Notes: generated by a model not told the origin, from the letters alone. Shown: positions 10,353 to 19,867, counted from the first letter of the stretch. The stretch is DNA of 64,000 bases from Variovorax sp. DXTD-1 (GCF_003984625.1 NZ_RWKH01000009.1:124001-188000); one strand, 5' to 3'. Made by a program: numbers and translations.

Positions 10353-11845
10353 GATGCGTGCTGCACGCCGTCGATGGGAATGGGAATGCCCGACAGGATG
10401 CCCCTGAAGTTACGCAGCGGCTCGCCGATCTTCAGGCCCATGGCAGTCATCGAGAAATCGCGGATGCTCCGCTCATGCGCCCCGCCGCGCTTCTTCAGCA
10501 CCGAGATCGCCTGGCGCACTTCACCGTCGAGCTCGAAATAGCGGAGCAAAACCACGGCATCGGCCAAGTAGCTCGCATCCACGGGTGTCTGCATCTGCAT
10601 GCCGATGAGCCCGTGCTGCGCGCCGACCAGCAGCGTTGCAACGCCCGCCTGACCCAGGTAGGAAAGCAGTTCGTGCAGCTGCGCAATCAGAAACCGCTCG
10701 TCCGGCATGGCGTTGAGGTAGCCGTTCAGGCTGTCGATCACCACGACGGCCGCACCGGACTCCACCACCGCCAGCCGGATCAGGTGCACGAACTCGCCGG
10801 GCGACAACTCGGCTGGGTCCACCTGACGTACCTTGATGCGGCCGCCATCGATGTGCGACCCAAGGTCCATCCCCATGCTTTCGCAGCGCGTGCGCAAGGT
10901 GTTGATGCTCTCGTCGAAGATGAAGAGCGCCGCGCATTCGCCGCGTTGTGCCGCCGCGAGCGCAAATTGCACTGCCACCGTCGACTTGCCGGTACCCGGC
11001 GCACCGACGATCAGCGTGCTCGTTCCCCTCTCTATGCCGCCGCCCAGCAAGGCGTCGAGCGACTCGATGCCGCTCGGAATCCGTACCTGTGTGAGTGCGG
11101 CCGAATGTTCGGCCGCCACCAGGCGTGGAAACACGCGCAGGCCCCCGCGCTCGATGCGGTAGTCGTGATAGCCGCCACGAAACTGCTGGCCGCGGTACTT
11201 GCTGACGACCAGCCTGCGGCGCGCGGCGCCGTAGTCGGAGCTGATCTGCTCGAGCCGCAGCACCGCATGGGCGATGCTTTGGACCTGCAGGTCGTGCTTG
11301 GTGGCGGTCATGTCGTCCAGCAGCAGCACCGTGCAACGGCGGCCTGCGAAGAACTGCTTGAGCGCGAGAATCTGCCGTCTGTAGCGAAGGGAGCTGCCGG
11401 CCAGCAGGCGCAGCTCGGACAGCGAGTCGAACACGACGCGCGACGGCTTGATCACATCGACGTCCGACAGGATCCTCAACGTGGTTTCGCTGAGTTCGAC
11501 CTCCGAGGGATGGAACATCGTGTACTGCTCGTCGGGCTCCAGTGCGGCTTCCGTCGGGAGCATTTCGCGCACCTCGATGCCGCTCAGATCCCATCCATGC
11601 GAATCGGCGACACCCCTGAGTTCATGCGCCGTTTCGGACAAGGTGACGTACAACACCGATTCGCCGCGCGCCGCTCCTTCGATCAGGAACTGCAGTGCGA
11701 TCGTGGTCTTGCCCGCGCCCGGCGTACCCTCGACCAGGTAAAGGCGATTGGCCGTGAGGCCGCCTCCAAGAACATCGTCGAGGCCGGGCACGCCGATCTT
11801 TATCAGGCGTTCCTGCGCGGCCCCCGTCGTGCCGTCGATCTTCAT
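10349..11845 (-). CDS. KaiC-like double RecA-domain ATPase
   Basis: This 498-residue protein has two KaiC/RecA ATPase domains in tandem. Walker A motifs are GTPGAGKTT (40-48) and GAPGTGKST (281-289); Walker B Asp residues are at 140 and 371. The catalytic glutamate positions read SE (70-71) in CI and DE (311-312) in CII, against EE in cyanobacterial KaiC. The CII autophosphorylation pair Ser431-Thr432 aligns with Ser425-Tyr426. An upstream ATG at 11857 exists, but the Shine-Dalgarno GGAGG lies between the two ATGs and fits the second one, giving MKIDGTTG. No kaiA or kaiB is present, so a clock role should not be assumed. Confidence 0.9.
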
Positions 11846-11905
11846 TTTTTCCTCCATCGTATGGACAGACAGTCCTTCTTTACGCTGTTGTCTGTTTGCG
11901 ATCTA

Positions 11906-11929
11906 CCTGCGGGAAAATGACTCCGCAGG
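11906..11929. repeat. Inverted repeat upstream of the KaiC-like operon
   Basis: The arms CCTGCGG (11906-11912) and CCGCAGG (11923-11929) are perfect complements with a 10-base loop. A third copy, CCCGCAGG, lies at 11945-11952. They sit 60-110 bases before the KaiC-like start and may be an operator or an RNA hairpin. No T-tract follows on either strand, so a terminator is unlikely. A short GGAC/GTCC inverted repeat also lies just before the Shine-Dalgarno. Confidence 0.4.
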
Positions 11930-12027
11930 CCGGGCAAGTCGATGCCCGCAGGAATGATTTTTAGCTAAGAGCTGGGCCTTACCTGTAGGGCGGCGCCTTT
12001 TTCGCGAGAAGACAAAGCTCCCGCCAC

Positions 12028-12216
12028 TCAAGACTTTTCGGGTGTCTTGTGCTCGGCCGAACCCGGGTCTTCGAGCTTCTTGTTCTCGACCTTCTTCATC
12101 ATTTCCTCGCCCTCGGTGTCGCTGCCGTCGGTGGGCACGGATTCTTCCTGCGTGATCTCGGGTTCGTCGGGCGAGCGCTTCGGGCGCGACGCCGGTGGCT
12201 GTGTAGGCGTGTTCAT
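12028..12216 (-). CDS. Small acidic, probably disordered protein
   Basis: This gene encodes 62 residues, rich in Glu, Asp, Pro, Ser and Lys, with no hydrophobic core, so it is probably disordered. A Shine-Dalgarno AGGAG lies about 9 bases before the ATG. No motif is recognised. It stands alone between the KaiC-like operon and the cation transporter, separated by 108 and 182 bases. The frame on the opposite strand is also open but has no Shine-Dalgarno and looks like a shadow. The gene is plausible but not proven. Confidence 0.55.
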   Translation of the reverse strand: MNTPTQPPASRPKRSPDEPEITQEESVPTDGSDTEGEEMMKKVENKKLEDPGSAEHKTPEKS

Positions 12217-12324
12217 GCGGCTATCTCCTGAGTAAGGCCCGACAGTGGCGCAAGCGCAGGGTTGGAGCGCTCAGGCAAAGACGTGAGCGCGGGTCAGCCA
12301 AGGCCGACGATGCGGCCCGGCGCC

Positions 12325-13248
12325 TCAGGCGCGCGCAACGGTTTCCACCGGCGCTTCGCTCGCCTCTATGAAAAGCCGCCGGATCATGGGAAAGCGTGCG
12401 CGCACCTGCCCTTCGATGGCCGTGATGGCGTCGGCCGCTTCGCCGGTGGCCGTGCCCTCCTTGAAGTTCACATCGACGATGGCCAGCACCTCGTCGGGCC
12501 CGATGTACATCGACAGCACATGGCCGACGTCGCTGACGCTGGGCTGCTCCATGGCCAGGCTGCGAATGGCGCGCGCCGTCTCGGGGCGGATGCCTTCACC
12601 GATGAGAAGCCCGCGCGCCTGGCCGATCAGCAGCACCGCCACGCCCGCCAGCAACAGCCCGATCACCACCGAAGCCGCGCCGTCGAGTTCTGGCATGCCG
12701 AAGCGGTGGCTCAGGTAGATGCCCAGCGCGGCCACGGCCAGGCCAATGAGCGCCGCGGAATCTTCGGCCAGCACGGTATAGGTGGTCGGGTCCTTGCTTT
12801 GCCCGAGCGCACGCCAGAAAGGCACGCCCCGCGCCTGGGCCCGGAATTGCCGCAACGCAATGAGAAAGCTGGTGCCTTCGAACACGAAGGCCAGGGCCAG
12901 CACGACGTAGTTCCAAGTGGGGTCGCGCATCGGCTCCGGCTTGCGAATGTGCTGGATGCCTTCGTAGAACGACACGCCACCACCCAGCCCGAAGATGAGC
13001 ACCGCGACGATCAGGCTCCAGAAGTAGAGCTCCTTGCCGTGGCCGAACGGATGCTCGGGCGTTGCGGGCCGCTGGCTCAGCCTGATGCCCACCAGCAGCA
13101 ATACGCCGTTGAAGGTGTCGACCGCGGAGTGGATGCCTTCCGACAGCATGGCCGAACTGCCGGTGATGCCGGCCACCGCGAACTTGGTCGCGGCAATGGC
13201 CAAGTTGGCGCCGATCGCGCCGTAGATGGCAACCTTGGATTCAGCCAT
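12325..13248 (-). CDS. Cation diffusion facilitator family transporter
   Basis: This 307-residue inner-membrane protein resembles cation diffusion facilitators, which export Zn, Fe, Co or related divalent cations by proton exchange. Six hydrophobic segments are visible. The metal-site helices include SEGIHSAVDTFNG and, later, AEDSAALIGLAVAALG; the loop HPFGHGKELYFWS is a family signature. The C-terminal cytoplasmic domain (about 215-295, with AIVDVNFKEGTATGEAADAI) is the usual ferredoxin-like dimerisation domain. The first-site residues resemble the ZNT9-like branch, so the transported metal is uncertain. It is a single gene with no visible metal sensor next to it. Confidence 0.88.
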   Translation of the reverse strand: MAESKVAIYGAIGANLAIAATKFAVAGITGSSAMLSEGIHSAVDTFNGVLLLVGIRLSQRPATPEHPFGHGKELYFWSLIVAVLIFGLGGGVSFYEGIQHIRKPEPMRDPTWNYVVLALAFVFEGTSFLIALRQFRAQARGVPFWRALGQSKDPTTYTVLAEDSAALIGLAVAALGIYLSHRFGMPELDGAASVVIGLLLAGVAVLLIGQARGLLIGEGIRPETARAIRSLAMEQPSVSDVGHVLSMYIGPDEVLAIVDVNFKEGTATGEAADAITAIEGQVRARFPMIRRLFIEASEAPVETVARA

Positions 13249-13294
13249 CCATCAGGGGGTGCGGCCCAAAACCGGCCCGCGGCCCCCGTGCTTT

Positions 13295-13474
13295 TCAGGG
13301 CAGGCCAAGGTAGACCCGCAGGTCGTCCTTGTAGGTGCCCGCGGATGCCACCGCCAACCGGAGCCGCGTTTCGCTGACGCCGAACCACTTGGTCCAATAG
13401 TCGACCTCTTTCAGGTCGGTGATGTCGATGTGCTCGTCGTTCTGCGGAACGCGAATCTCCATATCGTCCGGCAT
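13295..13474 (-). CDS. DUF3606 domain small protein
   Basis: The gene encodes 59 residues matching the DUF3606 family: a short N-terminal Asp-rich part, DITDLKEVDYWTKWFGVSE, and a C-terminal helix with LRLAVASAGTYKDDLRVYL. The start at 13474 was chosen because GGAGA lies 7 bases upstream; the frame is open for 48 more codons without a better start. Many DUF3606 proteins are close to this length. Function is unknown. The 193 bases between this gene and xthA must hold two divergent promoters; I could not define them. Confidence 0.75.
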   Translation of the reverse strand: MPDDMEIRVPQNDEHIDITDLKEVDYWTKWFGVSETRLRLAVASAGTYKDDLRVYLGLP

Positions 13475-13667
13475 CGGGTTCTCCAGGTTGTTGGAGTCGG
13501 CAGTTTCACCGTAGGAAAAACGCGCCTTGCCGGTCGCCTTCCATGGTTCTTGCAGGACAAATTCTATACGCGTCGGCGGATCCTGCGCCTGGAGGGCGCG
13601 AGTGAGGTACAAAGGCAAACTCGCGCATTCCTGCAGGAGTGCCCTCTAATCAACAACGTAGCGCTTG

Positions 13668-14453
13668 ATGAAAATAGCCACCTGGAACGTCAACTCCCTC
13701 ACCGCTCGCCTGCAGCATGTGCTCGACTGGCTGATCGCCAACCCCGTCGACGTGCTGTGCCTGCAGGAGCTCAAGATGAGCGACGACAAGTTCCCTCTCG
13801 AGGTGCTCAAGTCGGCTGGCTACGAATGCGCGGTGTTCGGCCAGAAAACCTACAACGGCGTGGCCATCCTGAGCCTGGCGCCGATGCGGGACGTGGCAAA
13901 GAACATCGGCGGCTTTACCGACGACCAGTCGCGGGTGATCGCCGCCACCATCGAAACGGCGGCCGGCCCTCTGCGCGTGGTGAATGGCTACTTCGTCAAT
14001 GGCCAGGCGCCGGGCACCGACAAGTTCGAGTACAAGATGGGCTGGCTGCGCGCCCTGCGCGAATGGCTGCGGGCCGAGATGGCGGCGCACCCGAACCTGG
14101 TTCTGCTGGGCGACTTCAACATCACACCCGAAGACCGGGACAGCTACGACCCGGTGGGGCTGGCGGAAACGATCCACCACACGACCGAGGAGCGCGAGCA
14201 GTTCAAGGCGCTGCTGCAGCTTGGTCTGGTCGACAGCTTCCGCTTGTTCGAGCAACCGGAGAAAAGCTATTCGTGGTGGGACTACCGGATGCTCGGCTAT
14301 CAGAAGAACCGCGGGCTGCGCATCGACCACATTCTTGTGAGCGAACCGCTGCTGCCGCGCGTCAAGGGTTGCATCATCGACCGCGTGCCGCGCAAGTGGG
14401 AAAAGCCAAGCGACCATGCACCGGTGGTGCTCGATCTCGACCAAGGTATCTGA
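13668..14453 (+). CDS. xthA: Exodeoxyribonuclease III
   Basis: This 261-residue enzyme is the AP endonuclease and 3'-5' exonuclease of base excision repair. Motifs in order are ATWNVNSLTARL, LCLQELKM (metal-binding Glu), NGYFVNGQ, LLGDFNITPED (catalytic Asp and Asn), SWWDYR and the closing SDHAPVV with the catalytic His. The ATG at 13668 starts MKIATWNVN; a TTG one codon earlier is less likely. The stop overlaps the next gene start as TGATG. Confidence 0.96.
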   Translation: MKIATWNVNSLTARLQHVLDWLIANPVDVLCLQELKMSDDKFPLEVLKSAGYECAVFGQKTYNGVAILSLAPMRDVAKNIGGFTDDQSRVIAATIETAAGPLRVVNGYFVNGQAPGTDKFEYKMGWLRALREWLRAEMAAHPNLVLLGDFNITPEDRDSYDPVGLAETIHHTTEEREQFKALLQLGLVDSFRLFEQPEKSYSWWDYRMLGYQKNRGLRIDHILVSEPLLPRVKGCIIDRVPRKWEKPSDHAPVVLDLDQGI

Positions 14454-14965
14454 TGAAAATGACTCTTCGCACACTGGCAACCGTTGCAGCCGCACTGACC
14501 CTTGTCGCCTGCTCGGCCTTGAAGCCGGCGGACAAGGCCGGCGAGGACAAGTCGGCCACCGCCGCCCCCGATGAAGTGGCTGGCGCAAGAACCGACGTGC
14601 CGACCGTGCGCCTGATCACGGCGCAAACGCCGGCCGTGCGGGCCTATCGCAAGACGGGTGCGCGGCAGATCTACAAGACCTACGCGCAGCGCATCTACAA
14701 GGGAAAGATTCCCCCGCTGGTGTATGCGGTGGTGGTGGTCGAAACGGAGCTCGATGCCAGCGGCAACGTGACGAATGTGACGTTCAGCCGCGTTCCGAGC
14801 CATGCGCCCGAAGTGCCGGGCAAGATCGCGGAACTGATCAAGGCGGCATCGCCCCTGCCGAGCCCCGGGCGCCTGGGCGGCCACACCTATGTGGACACCT
14901 GGCTCTGGGACAAGAGCGGAAACTTCCAGCTGGATTCACTCACGCTAGGCCAGCGAAGCCGCTAG
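14453..14965 (+). CDS. Putative lipoprotein with TonB-like C-terminal region
   Basis: This 170-residue protein starts with a lipoprotein signal, with the lipobox LVAC placing the lipidated Cys at about residue 20. The C-terminal part, PLVYAVVVVETELDASGNV followed by a VTFSR strand, resembles the strand-helix-strand of TonB C-terminal domains, but no transmembrane anchor or proline-rich stretch of TonB is present. It shares one base with the xthA stop (TGATG), so both are probably on one message. Function is unknown. Confidence 0.7.
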   Translation: MKMTLRTLATVAAALTLVACSALKPADKAGEDKSATAAPDEVAGARTDVPTVRLITAQTPAVRAYRKTGARQIYKTYAQRIYKGKIPPLVYAVVVVETELDASGNVTNVTFSRVPSHAPEVPGKIAELIKAASPLPSPGRLGGHTYVDTWLWDKSGNFQLDSLTLGQRSR

Positions 14966-14986
14966 CCAAGGCCCGGCAGGGCCAAA

Positions 14987-16525
14987 CTACTCGATGCCCA
15001 GTTCCTGGATTTTCCGGGTGATGGTGTTGCGGCCGATGCCCAGTTTCTGAGCGGCTTCGATGCGGCGGCCGCGGGTGTTGGCCAGCGCGGTGAGGATGAG
15101 CCGCGATTCGAAGCGGCGCGACAGCACGTCCCAGACATCGGTGCGGCCGGCGGCCAGCAGCGCCTGCGCCTCGATCTCGAGGCCGCTCTCCCAGCTGCTG
15201 GCGCCCACCAGGCCTCCGGTCGCGTCAGGCGCGGCGCTCGCCAGAGCAAATTCTCGCTCTGGGCTGGGTGCCAGCAGCGGTGCGGGCTGCGCGGCGGTCT
15301 GCGTTGCGGCGACGGCAGCTTCACCGGCGTGCGCATGCGCTTCCACGCCGGCTCCAGCGGCCATGACTTCGGGCGGCAGGTCCTTGGCTTCGATGAGTTG
15401 GGCCGGCGCCATCACGGTCAGCCAGTGGCAGATGTTCTCGAGCTGGCGTACGTTGCCCGGGAAGCTGAAGGCCGCGAGCTTGGCCAATGCGGCATCGGAA
15501 ATGCGCTTGGGCTCGACGCCGAGCTGGCGCGCACTCACCTGCAGGAAGTGGCGCGTGAGTGCGGGTACGTCCTCGCCGCGCTCGCGCAACGCGGGCAGGC
15601 GCAGGCGAATCACGTTGAGGCGGTGGAACAAGTCTTCGCGGAAGCCGCCGAGCTTGACGCGCTGCTCCAGGTCCTGGTGGGTGGCCGCGATCACGCGCAC
15701 GTTGGCCTTCACGGAGTTGTGGCCGCCCACGCGGTAGAAGTGTCCGTCGCTCAGCACGCGCAGCAGGCGTGTCTGCAGGTCGAACGGCATGTCGCCGATT
15801 TCGTCGAGAAAGAGCGTGCCACCTTCGGCTTGCTCGAAGCGGCCGCGCCGCATCGTTTGCGCACCGGTGAAAGCGCCGCGCTCATGGCCGAAGAGTTCGC
15901 TCTCGAGCAGGTCCTTGGGAATGGCCGCGGTGTTGATGGCCACGAAGGGGCCGTTGGCGCGCGGCGAATGCTTGTGCAGCGCACGCGCCACCAGTTCCTT
16001 GCCCGAACCCGATTCGCCGGTGATGAGCACCGTGACGTTGCTTTGCGAAAGCCGGCCGATGGCGCGGAACACGTCCTGCATGGCGGGCGCCTGGCCCAGC
16101 ATTTCGGGCGCGGCGACCATGCGTTCTTCGGCCACTTCCTCGCGCTGGCTTTCGTCGACGGCACGGCGGATCAGCTCGACGGCGCGCGGCAGGTCGAAAG
16201 GCTTGGGCAGGTATTCGAAGGCGCCACCCTGGAAGGCCGAAACGGCGCTGTCGAGGTCGGAGAACGCCGTCATGATGATGACGGGCAGGCCGGGGTGCTT
16301 GGCCTTGATCTTGTCGAGCAGGTCGAGCCCGGAGCCGCCGGGCATGCGGATGTCGCTCACCAGGACCTGCGGGCCCTGCTGTTCGTCGTCGGCGGCAAGT
16401 TCGAGGGCGGCCAGCACCTCGCGCGTGTTGGTGAAGCTGCGCGTGGGCAGGTCTTCGCGCAACAAGGCCTTCTCCAGCACGAAGCGGATCGATTGGTCGT
16501 CATCAACTATCCAGATCGGCTTCAT
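14987..16525 (-). CDS. glnG: Nitrogen regulation protein NtrC (sigma-54 activator)
   Basis: NtrC (512 residues) is the response regulator that activates sigma-54 promoters under nitrogen limitation. The receiver domain has VDDD at 7-10 and the phosphorylated Asp58 in VLVSDIRMPGG. The AAA+ domain has Walker A GESGSGKE, the sigma-54-binding loop GAFTGA and FLDEIGDMP. The C-terminus has a Fis-type helix-turn-helix, RRIEAAQKLGIGRNTITRKI. An Ala-rich linker of about 60 residues before the HTH makes it longer than the 469-residue E. coli protein. It follows ntrB after 23 bases, and its likely targets include the glnA promoter found here. Confidence 0.96.
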   Translation of the reverse strand: MKPIWIVDDDQSIRFVLEKALLREDLPTRSFTNTREVLAALELAADDEQQGPQVLVSDIRMPGGSGLDLLDKIKAKHPGLPVIIMTAFSDLDSAVSAFQGGAFEYLPKPFDLPRAVELIRRAVDESQREEVAEERMVAAPEMLGQAPAMQDVFRAIGRLSQSNVTVLITGESGSGKELVARALHKHSPRANGPFVAINTAAIPKDLLESELFGHERGAFTGAQTMRRGRFEQAEGGTLFLDEIGDMPFDLQTRLLRVLSDGHFYRVGGHNSVKANVRVIAATHQDLEQRVKLGGFREDLFHRLNVIRLRLPALRERGEDVPALTRHFLQVSARQLGVEPKRISDAALAKLAAFSFPGNVRQLENICHWLTVMAPAQLIEAKDLPPEVMAAGAGVEAHAHAGEAAVAATQTAAQPAPLLAPSPEREFALASAAPDATGGLVGASSWESGLEIEAQALLAAGRTDVWDVLSRRFESRLILTALANTRGRRIEAAQKLGIGRNTITRKIQELGIE

Positions 16526-16548
16526 GCATCTCCTTGTTGCCGTGGCTG

Positions 16549-17628
16549 CTAGGGCAGCGGAATCAGTATCTTGAAATCGGTTCGGCCCGGGACGCTATCG
16601 CACTCGATCACGCCGTGATGCTGTTGCACAAAAGTTTGTGCGAGCGTCAATCCAAGCCCTGTCCCGCCTTCTCTCCCCGATACGAGCGGATAGAAGATGC
16701 GGTCCTTGATCGTGTCCGGCACACCCGGTCCGTTGTCGATGACATGCAATTCCAGTGCCAATCGATACCACTGCTTGTTGAATATGACCTGGCGGGCGAT
16801 GCGCGTCTTGAAAGTGATCTGCGCGTCTCCCGCCGCACGGCGCTCGGCAAGGGCCTGCGCCGCGTTGTGCACGATGTTGAGCGTGGCCTGGATGAGCTGT
16901 TCGCGATCGCCGCGGAACTCGGGAATCGACACGTCGAAGTCGCGCTCGATGTGCAGGTCGCGCGGAAACTCCGCAAGAATGACCGATCGCACGCGCTCGC
17001 ACACCTCGTGGATGTTGACGTCGCCCACCACATGCGGCCGCCGGTGCGGCGCCAGCAGGCGGTCGACCAGCGTTTGCAGCCGGTCGGCTTCATGGATGAT
17101 GACTTGCGTGTACTCGATGAGGTCGCGCGACTCGACCTCCATCTGCAGCAGCTGCGCCGCGCCGCGAATGCCGCCCAGCGGGTTCTTGATTTCATGCGCG
17201 AGATTGCGGATGAGTTCCTTGTTGGCCTGCGCCTGGTCGAGCAGGCGCTCTTCGCGGTCCTGGCGCACCTGCTGCTCCAGCGGCGACATCTCGATGATGA
17301 GCTCGCCCGACTTGTCGCCCTGCGCGAGGGTGACCTGCACCGGCATCAATTCGTGATTGACGCGGCGCAGGAAGGCTTCGTAGCGCAGTGTGGCAAAGTC
17401 GTTGCTGCGGGCGCCGTCGATGGCGGTGCGCAGCACGTGCGGCTCATGAAAGCAGGCTCCGAACTGAGAGCCTTCGAGCGTGCGGCGCGAAGTGCCCAGC
17501 GCGTCTTCGAGGGCCGCGTTGGCAAACAGCACCGAACCGTTGGTGCTGACCACTGCGATGAGCGTGGACAGCAGGTCGAAGGACTGAAAGCGCGGATTGG
17601 CGCCGGCCGCCTTCTTCCCAAATGCCAT
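16549..17628 (-). CDS. glnL: Nitrogen regulation histidine kinase NtrB
   Basis: NtrB (359 residues) phosphorylates or dephosphorylates NtrC under control of PII protein. An N-terminal PAS domain (about 15-120) is followed by the H-box NLAHEIKNPLGG with His145. The ATPase boxes NIVHNAAQAL, DNGPGVP and GGTGLGLTLA are all present. There is no membrane segment, as expected. It lies 15 bases after the small periplasmic protein gene and 23 bases before ntrC. A strong terminator between glnA and these genes means ntrBC probably also uses a promoter in the 18163-18240 gap. Confidence 0.95.
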   Translation of the reverse strand: MAFGKKAAGANPRFQSFDLLSTLIAVVSTNGSVLFANAALEDALGTSRRTLEGSQFGACFHEPHVLRTAIDGARSNDFATLRYEAFLRRVNHELMPVQVTLAQGDKSGELIIEMSPLEQQVRQDREERLLDQAQANKELIRNLAHEIKNPLGGIRGAAQLLQMEVESRDLIEYTQVIIHEADRLQTLVDRLLAPHRRPHVVGDVNIHEVCERVRSVILAEFPRDLHIERDFDVSIPEFRGDREQLIQATLNIVHNAAQALAERRAAGDAQITFKTRIARQVIFNKQWYRLALELHVIDNGPGVPDTIKDRIFYPLVSGREGGTGLGLTLAQTFVQQHHGVIECDSVPGRTDFKILIPLP

Positions 17629-17643
17629 TGAATGTCCTGCTGC

Positions 17644-18162
17644 TTACTGCTGCTTGGCCGGCAGGCGGCCGAGTTCGCGGCGAATGCCTGCGATGTCGCT
17701 CTCGTTGCGCGCGAGTTCGGCCTTCATTTCAGCCACGCGATCGAGGTACTTCTGGTAGTTGCGGCCTTCACTGCCCTGCTTCTCGGGCTCGCCGTTGTTG
17801 TATTCCTTTTGAAGCTCGGCCTGGCGGGCTTCGGCCTTCTTGAGCTCGGCCTCGAGCACCGAACGGGCTTCGCCGTCGCGGGCGCGCTGGTCGACGCCTT
17901 CCACGCGCGGGCTGCCGGCCGGCGCACGCGCCGCGGAAGAACCCCCGCCGCCGCCCGACGACCGGGCGGCAGGAGCCGGCATGCCGGAGCCCTGCACGAC
18001 GGTGACGTTGCCGCCTTCCATGACCTTGCAGCCTTTTTGCTGCGCAATGGTCGAGTTGTTGGTGTATTCATTGCCGCAGCGCCACACGCGCTCCTGGGCC
18101 GAAGCCGGCAGGGCGAGGGCCAACAATGAACCAGCCAGGAAAATGAGGGAAGCAGTCTTCAT
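17644..18162 (-). CDS. Periplasmic protein of unknown function (DUF4124-like start, coiled coil)
   Basis: This 172-residue protein begins with a clear Sec signal (MKTASLIFLAGSLLALALP, cleavage near ASAQE). The mature N-terminus VWRCGNEYTNNST resembles the DUF4124 domain. A Gly/Ala/Ser-rich linker follows, then a charged helical stretch (about 110-165) likely to form a coiled coil. The ATG at 18162 was preferred because it starts the signal peptide; the upstream extension lacks one. It sits between glnA and ntrB, but nothing in it suggests a nitrogen role. Confidence 0.75.
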   Translation of the reverse strand: MKTASLIFLAGSLLALALPASAQERVWRCGNEYTNNSTIAQQKGCKVMEGGNVTVVQGSGMPAPAARSSGGGGGSSAARAPAGSPRVEGVDQRARDGEARSVLEAELKKAEARQAELQKEYNNGEPEKQGSEGRNYQKYLDRVAEMKAELARNESDIAGIRRELGRLPAKQQ

Positions 18163-18241
18163 GTGAATCGTTGGATGCCGCGACAAAGGCGCATTTTCCT
18201 GCAATTCGACTCCATCGGTGACAAGATGTTCCGCGCCAATG

Positions 18242-18267
18242 AAAAAGGACGGCCGAAGCCGTCCTTT
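18242..18267 (-). terminator. Rho-independent terminator after glnA
   Basis: On the minus strand the stem AAAGGACGGC/GCCGTCCTTT (10 bp) closes a TTCG loop and is followed by a T-rich run. It lies about 40 bases after the glnA stop. The stable tetraloop and T-run make it convincing. It should separate glnA from the downstream ntrBC genes, apart from read-through. Confidence 0.9.
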
Positions 18268-18305
18268 CTGTCTTACTTACCCGTCAAGGGCTTGCGCCCG
18301 CCGAT

Positions 18306-19721
18306 TTAGAGCGAGTAGTACATGTCGAACTCGACCGGATGAGTCGCCATGCGGAAGCGCGTGACTTCCTGCATCTTCAGTTCGATGTATGCGTCGATGT
18401 AGGCATCGGTGAACACGCCACCCTTGGTCAGGAACGCACGGTCCTTGTCGAGGTATTCCAGGGCCTGGTCGAGGCTGTGGCACACGGTCGGGATCAGCGC
18501 GTCTTCTTCCGGCGGCAGGTGGTACAGGTCCTTGCTGGCGGCTTCGCCCGGATGGATCTTGTTTTCCACGCCGTCGAGGCCGGCCATCAGCAGTGCAGCA
18601 AAGCCGAGGTACGGGTTCATCAGCGGATCGGGGAAGCGCGCTTCGACGCGGCGGCCCTTCGGGTTGGCCACGAACGGGATGCGGATCGAGGCCGAGCGGT
18701 TCTTGGCCGAGTAGGCCAGCTTCACCGGGGCTTCGAAGCCGGGCACCAGGCGCTTGTAGCTGTTGGTGCCGGGGTTCGTGATGGCGTTCAGGGCACGTGC
18801 GTGCTTGATGATGCCGCCGATGTAGTGCAGCGCGAAGTCCGACAGGCCCGCATAGCCGTCGCCGGCGAAGAGGTTCTTGCCGTCCTTCCAGACCGACTGG
18901 TGCACGTGCATGCCGGAGCCGTTGTCGCCGACGATGGGCTTGGGCATGAAGGTGGCGGTCTTGCCGTAGGCGTGGGCCACGTTGTGGATCACGTACTTCT
19001 GCAGCTGGACCCAGTCGGCGCGCTGAACCAGCGTGCTGAACTTGGTGCCGAGTTCCATCTGGCCGGCGTTGGCCACTTCATGGTGATGCACTTCGACCGG
19101 AATGCCGAGCGATTCGAGCACCAGGCACATTTCCGAGCGCATGTCCTGGAAGCTGTCGACCGGGGGAACCGGGAAGTAGCCGCCCTTGACTGCCGGGCGA
19201 TGGCCGGTGTTGCCGTGTTCGTATTCCTTGTCGGTGTTCCACGAGGCTTCTTCGGACTCGATCTTGACGAAGCAGCCCGACATGTCGTTCTTCCAGCGAA
19301 CGCCGTCGAACACGAAGAATTCGGGTTCCGGTCCGAAGTAGGCGGTGTCGCCCAGGCCCGAAGCCTTCATGTACGCCTCTGCGCGCTTGGCGAGCGAACG
19401 CGGATCGCGCTCGTAGGCCTTGCCGTCGGCGGGGTCGATCACGTCGCAGGTCAGGATCAGCGTCGTTTCTTCGAAGAAGGGGTCGATGTTGGCGGTGTTC
19501 GGGTCGGGCATGAGCTGCATGTCCGAAGCTTCGATTCCCTTCCAGCCAGCAATGGACGAGCCGTCGAACGCGTGGCCCGAGGTGAATTTGTCTTCATCGA
19601 ATGCCGAGACCGGCACGGTCACGTGCTGCTCTTTGCCACGGGTGTCGGTGAAGCGGAAGTCGATGAACTTGACCTCGTTTTCCTTGACGAGCTTGAGTAC
19701 ATCGGCGACGGTCTTTGCCAT
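18306..19721 (-). CDS. glnA: Glutamine synthetase type I
   Basis: Glutamine synthetase (471 residues) forms glutamine from glutamate, ammonia and ATP, as a dodecamer. Key segments are [17 protein letters not shown], the metal-binding [41 protein letters not shown], and the adenylylation segment [10 protein letters not shown] with its Tyr, so control by GlnE is expected. The ATG at 19721 gives the standard [11 protein letters not shown] start; the open frame upstream has no family similarity. Upstream lie a sigma-54 promoter and NtrC-type sites, and downstream lie ntrB and ntrC. Confidence 0.98.
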   Translation of the reverse strand: MAKTVADVLKLVKENEVKFIDFRFTDTRGKEQHVTVPVSAFDEDKFTSGHAFDGSSIAGWKGIEASDMQLMPDPNTANIDPFFEETTLILTCDVIDPADGKAYERDPRSLAKRAEAYMKASGLGDTAYFGPEPEFFVFDGVRWKNDMSGCFVKIESEEASWNTDKEYEHGNTGHRPAVKGGYFPVPPVDSFQDMRSEMCLVLESLGIPVEVHHHEVANAGQMELGTKFSTLVQRADWVQLQKYVIHNVAHAYGKTATFMPKPIVGDNGSGMHVHQSVWKDGKNLFAGDGYAGLSDFALHYIGGIIKHARALNAITNPGTNSYKRLVPGFEAPVKLAYSAKNRSASIRIPFVANPKGRRVEARFPDPLMNPYLGFAALLMAGLDGVENKIHPGEAASKDLYHLPPEEDALIPTVCHSLDQALEYLDKDRAFLTKGGVFTDAYIDAYIELKMQEVTRFRMATHPVEFDMYYSL

Positions 19722-19768
19722 CAGTTTCTCCTGAGTTGGATGGTGGTTAGGAATACAGGGACGGGGGA

Positions 19769-19784
19769 TGCAGTTTCTGTGCCA
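19769..19784 (-). promoter_or_regulatory. Sigma-54 (-24/-12) promoter of glnA
   Basis: The minus strand reads TGGCACAGAAACTGCA, which matches the consensus TGGCAC-N5-TTGCA at all positions but one and keeps the exact GG-N10-GC spacing. It lies 48 bases before the glnA start codon, which gives a 5' leader of about 35 bases. The encoded NtrC is the expected activator. Confidence 0.88.
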
Positions 19785-19844
19785 TTGTCGCCCCTTGCGG
19801 AGAGGCTCCGGCGACGGGTACAAACCCCAAAAGAAGGCGAATAA

Positions 19845-19859
19845 TCACCAATTTGGTGC
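19845..19859. promoter_or_regulatory. NtrC-type binding site upstream of glnA
   Basis: The sequence TCACCAATTTGGTGC is a near-perfect palindrome with CACC and GGTG arms, matching the NtrC consensus GCACC-N5-GGTGC. It is centred about 95 bases upstream of the predicted glnA start point, a normal enhancer distance. It lies in the intergenic gap just before the end of the CinA-like gene. Confidence 0.8.
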
Positions 19860-19867
19860 GTTCTATT

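Noticed and set aside
12047..12235. Plus-strand frame opposite the small acidic protein
   Set aside because: No ribosome binding site, while the minus-strand frame has one at the right distance.
18200..18214. Sigma-54-like sequence TGGAGTCGAATTGCA upstream of the small periplasmic gene and ntrBC
   Set aside because: The GG to GC spacing is 9 and not 10, and the -24 part is poor.
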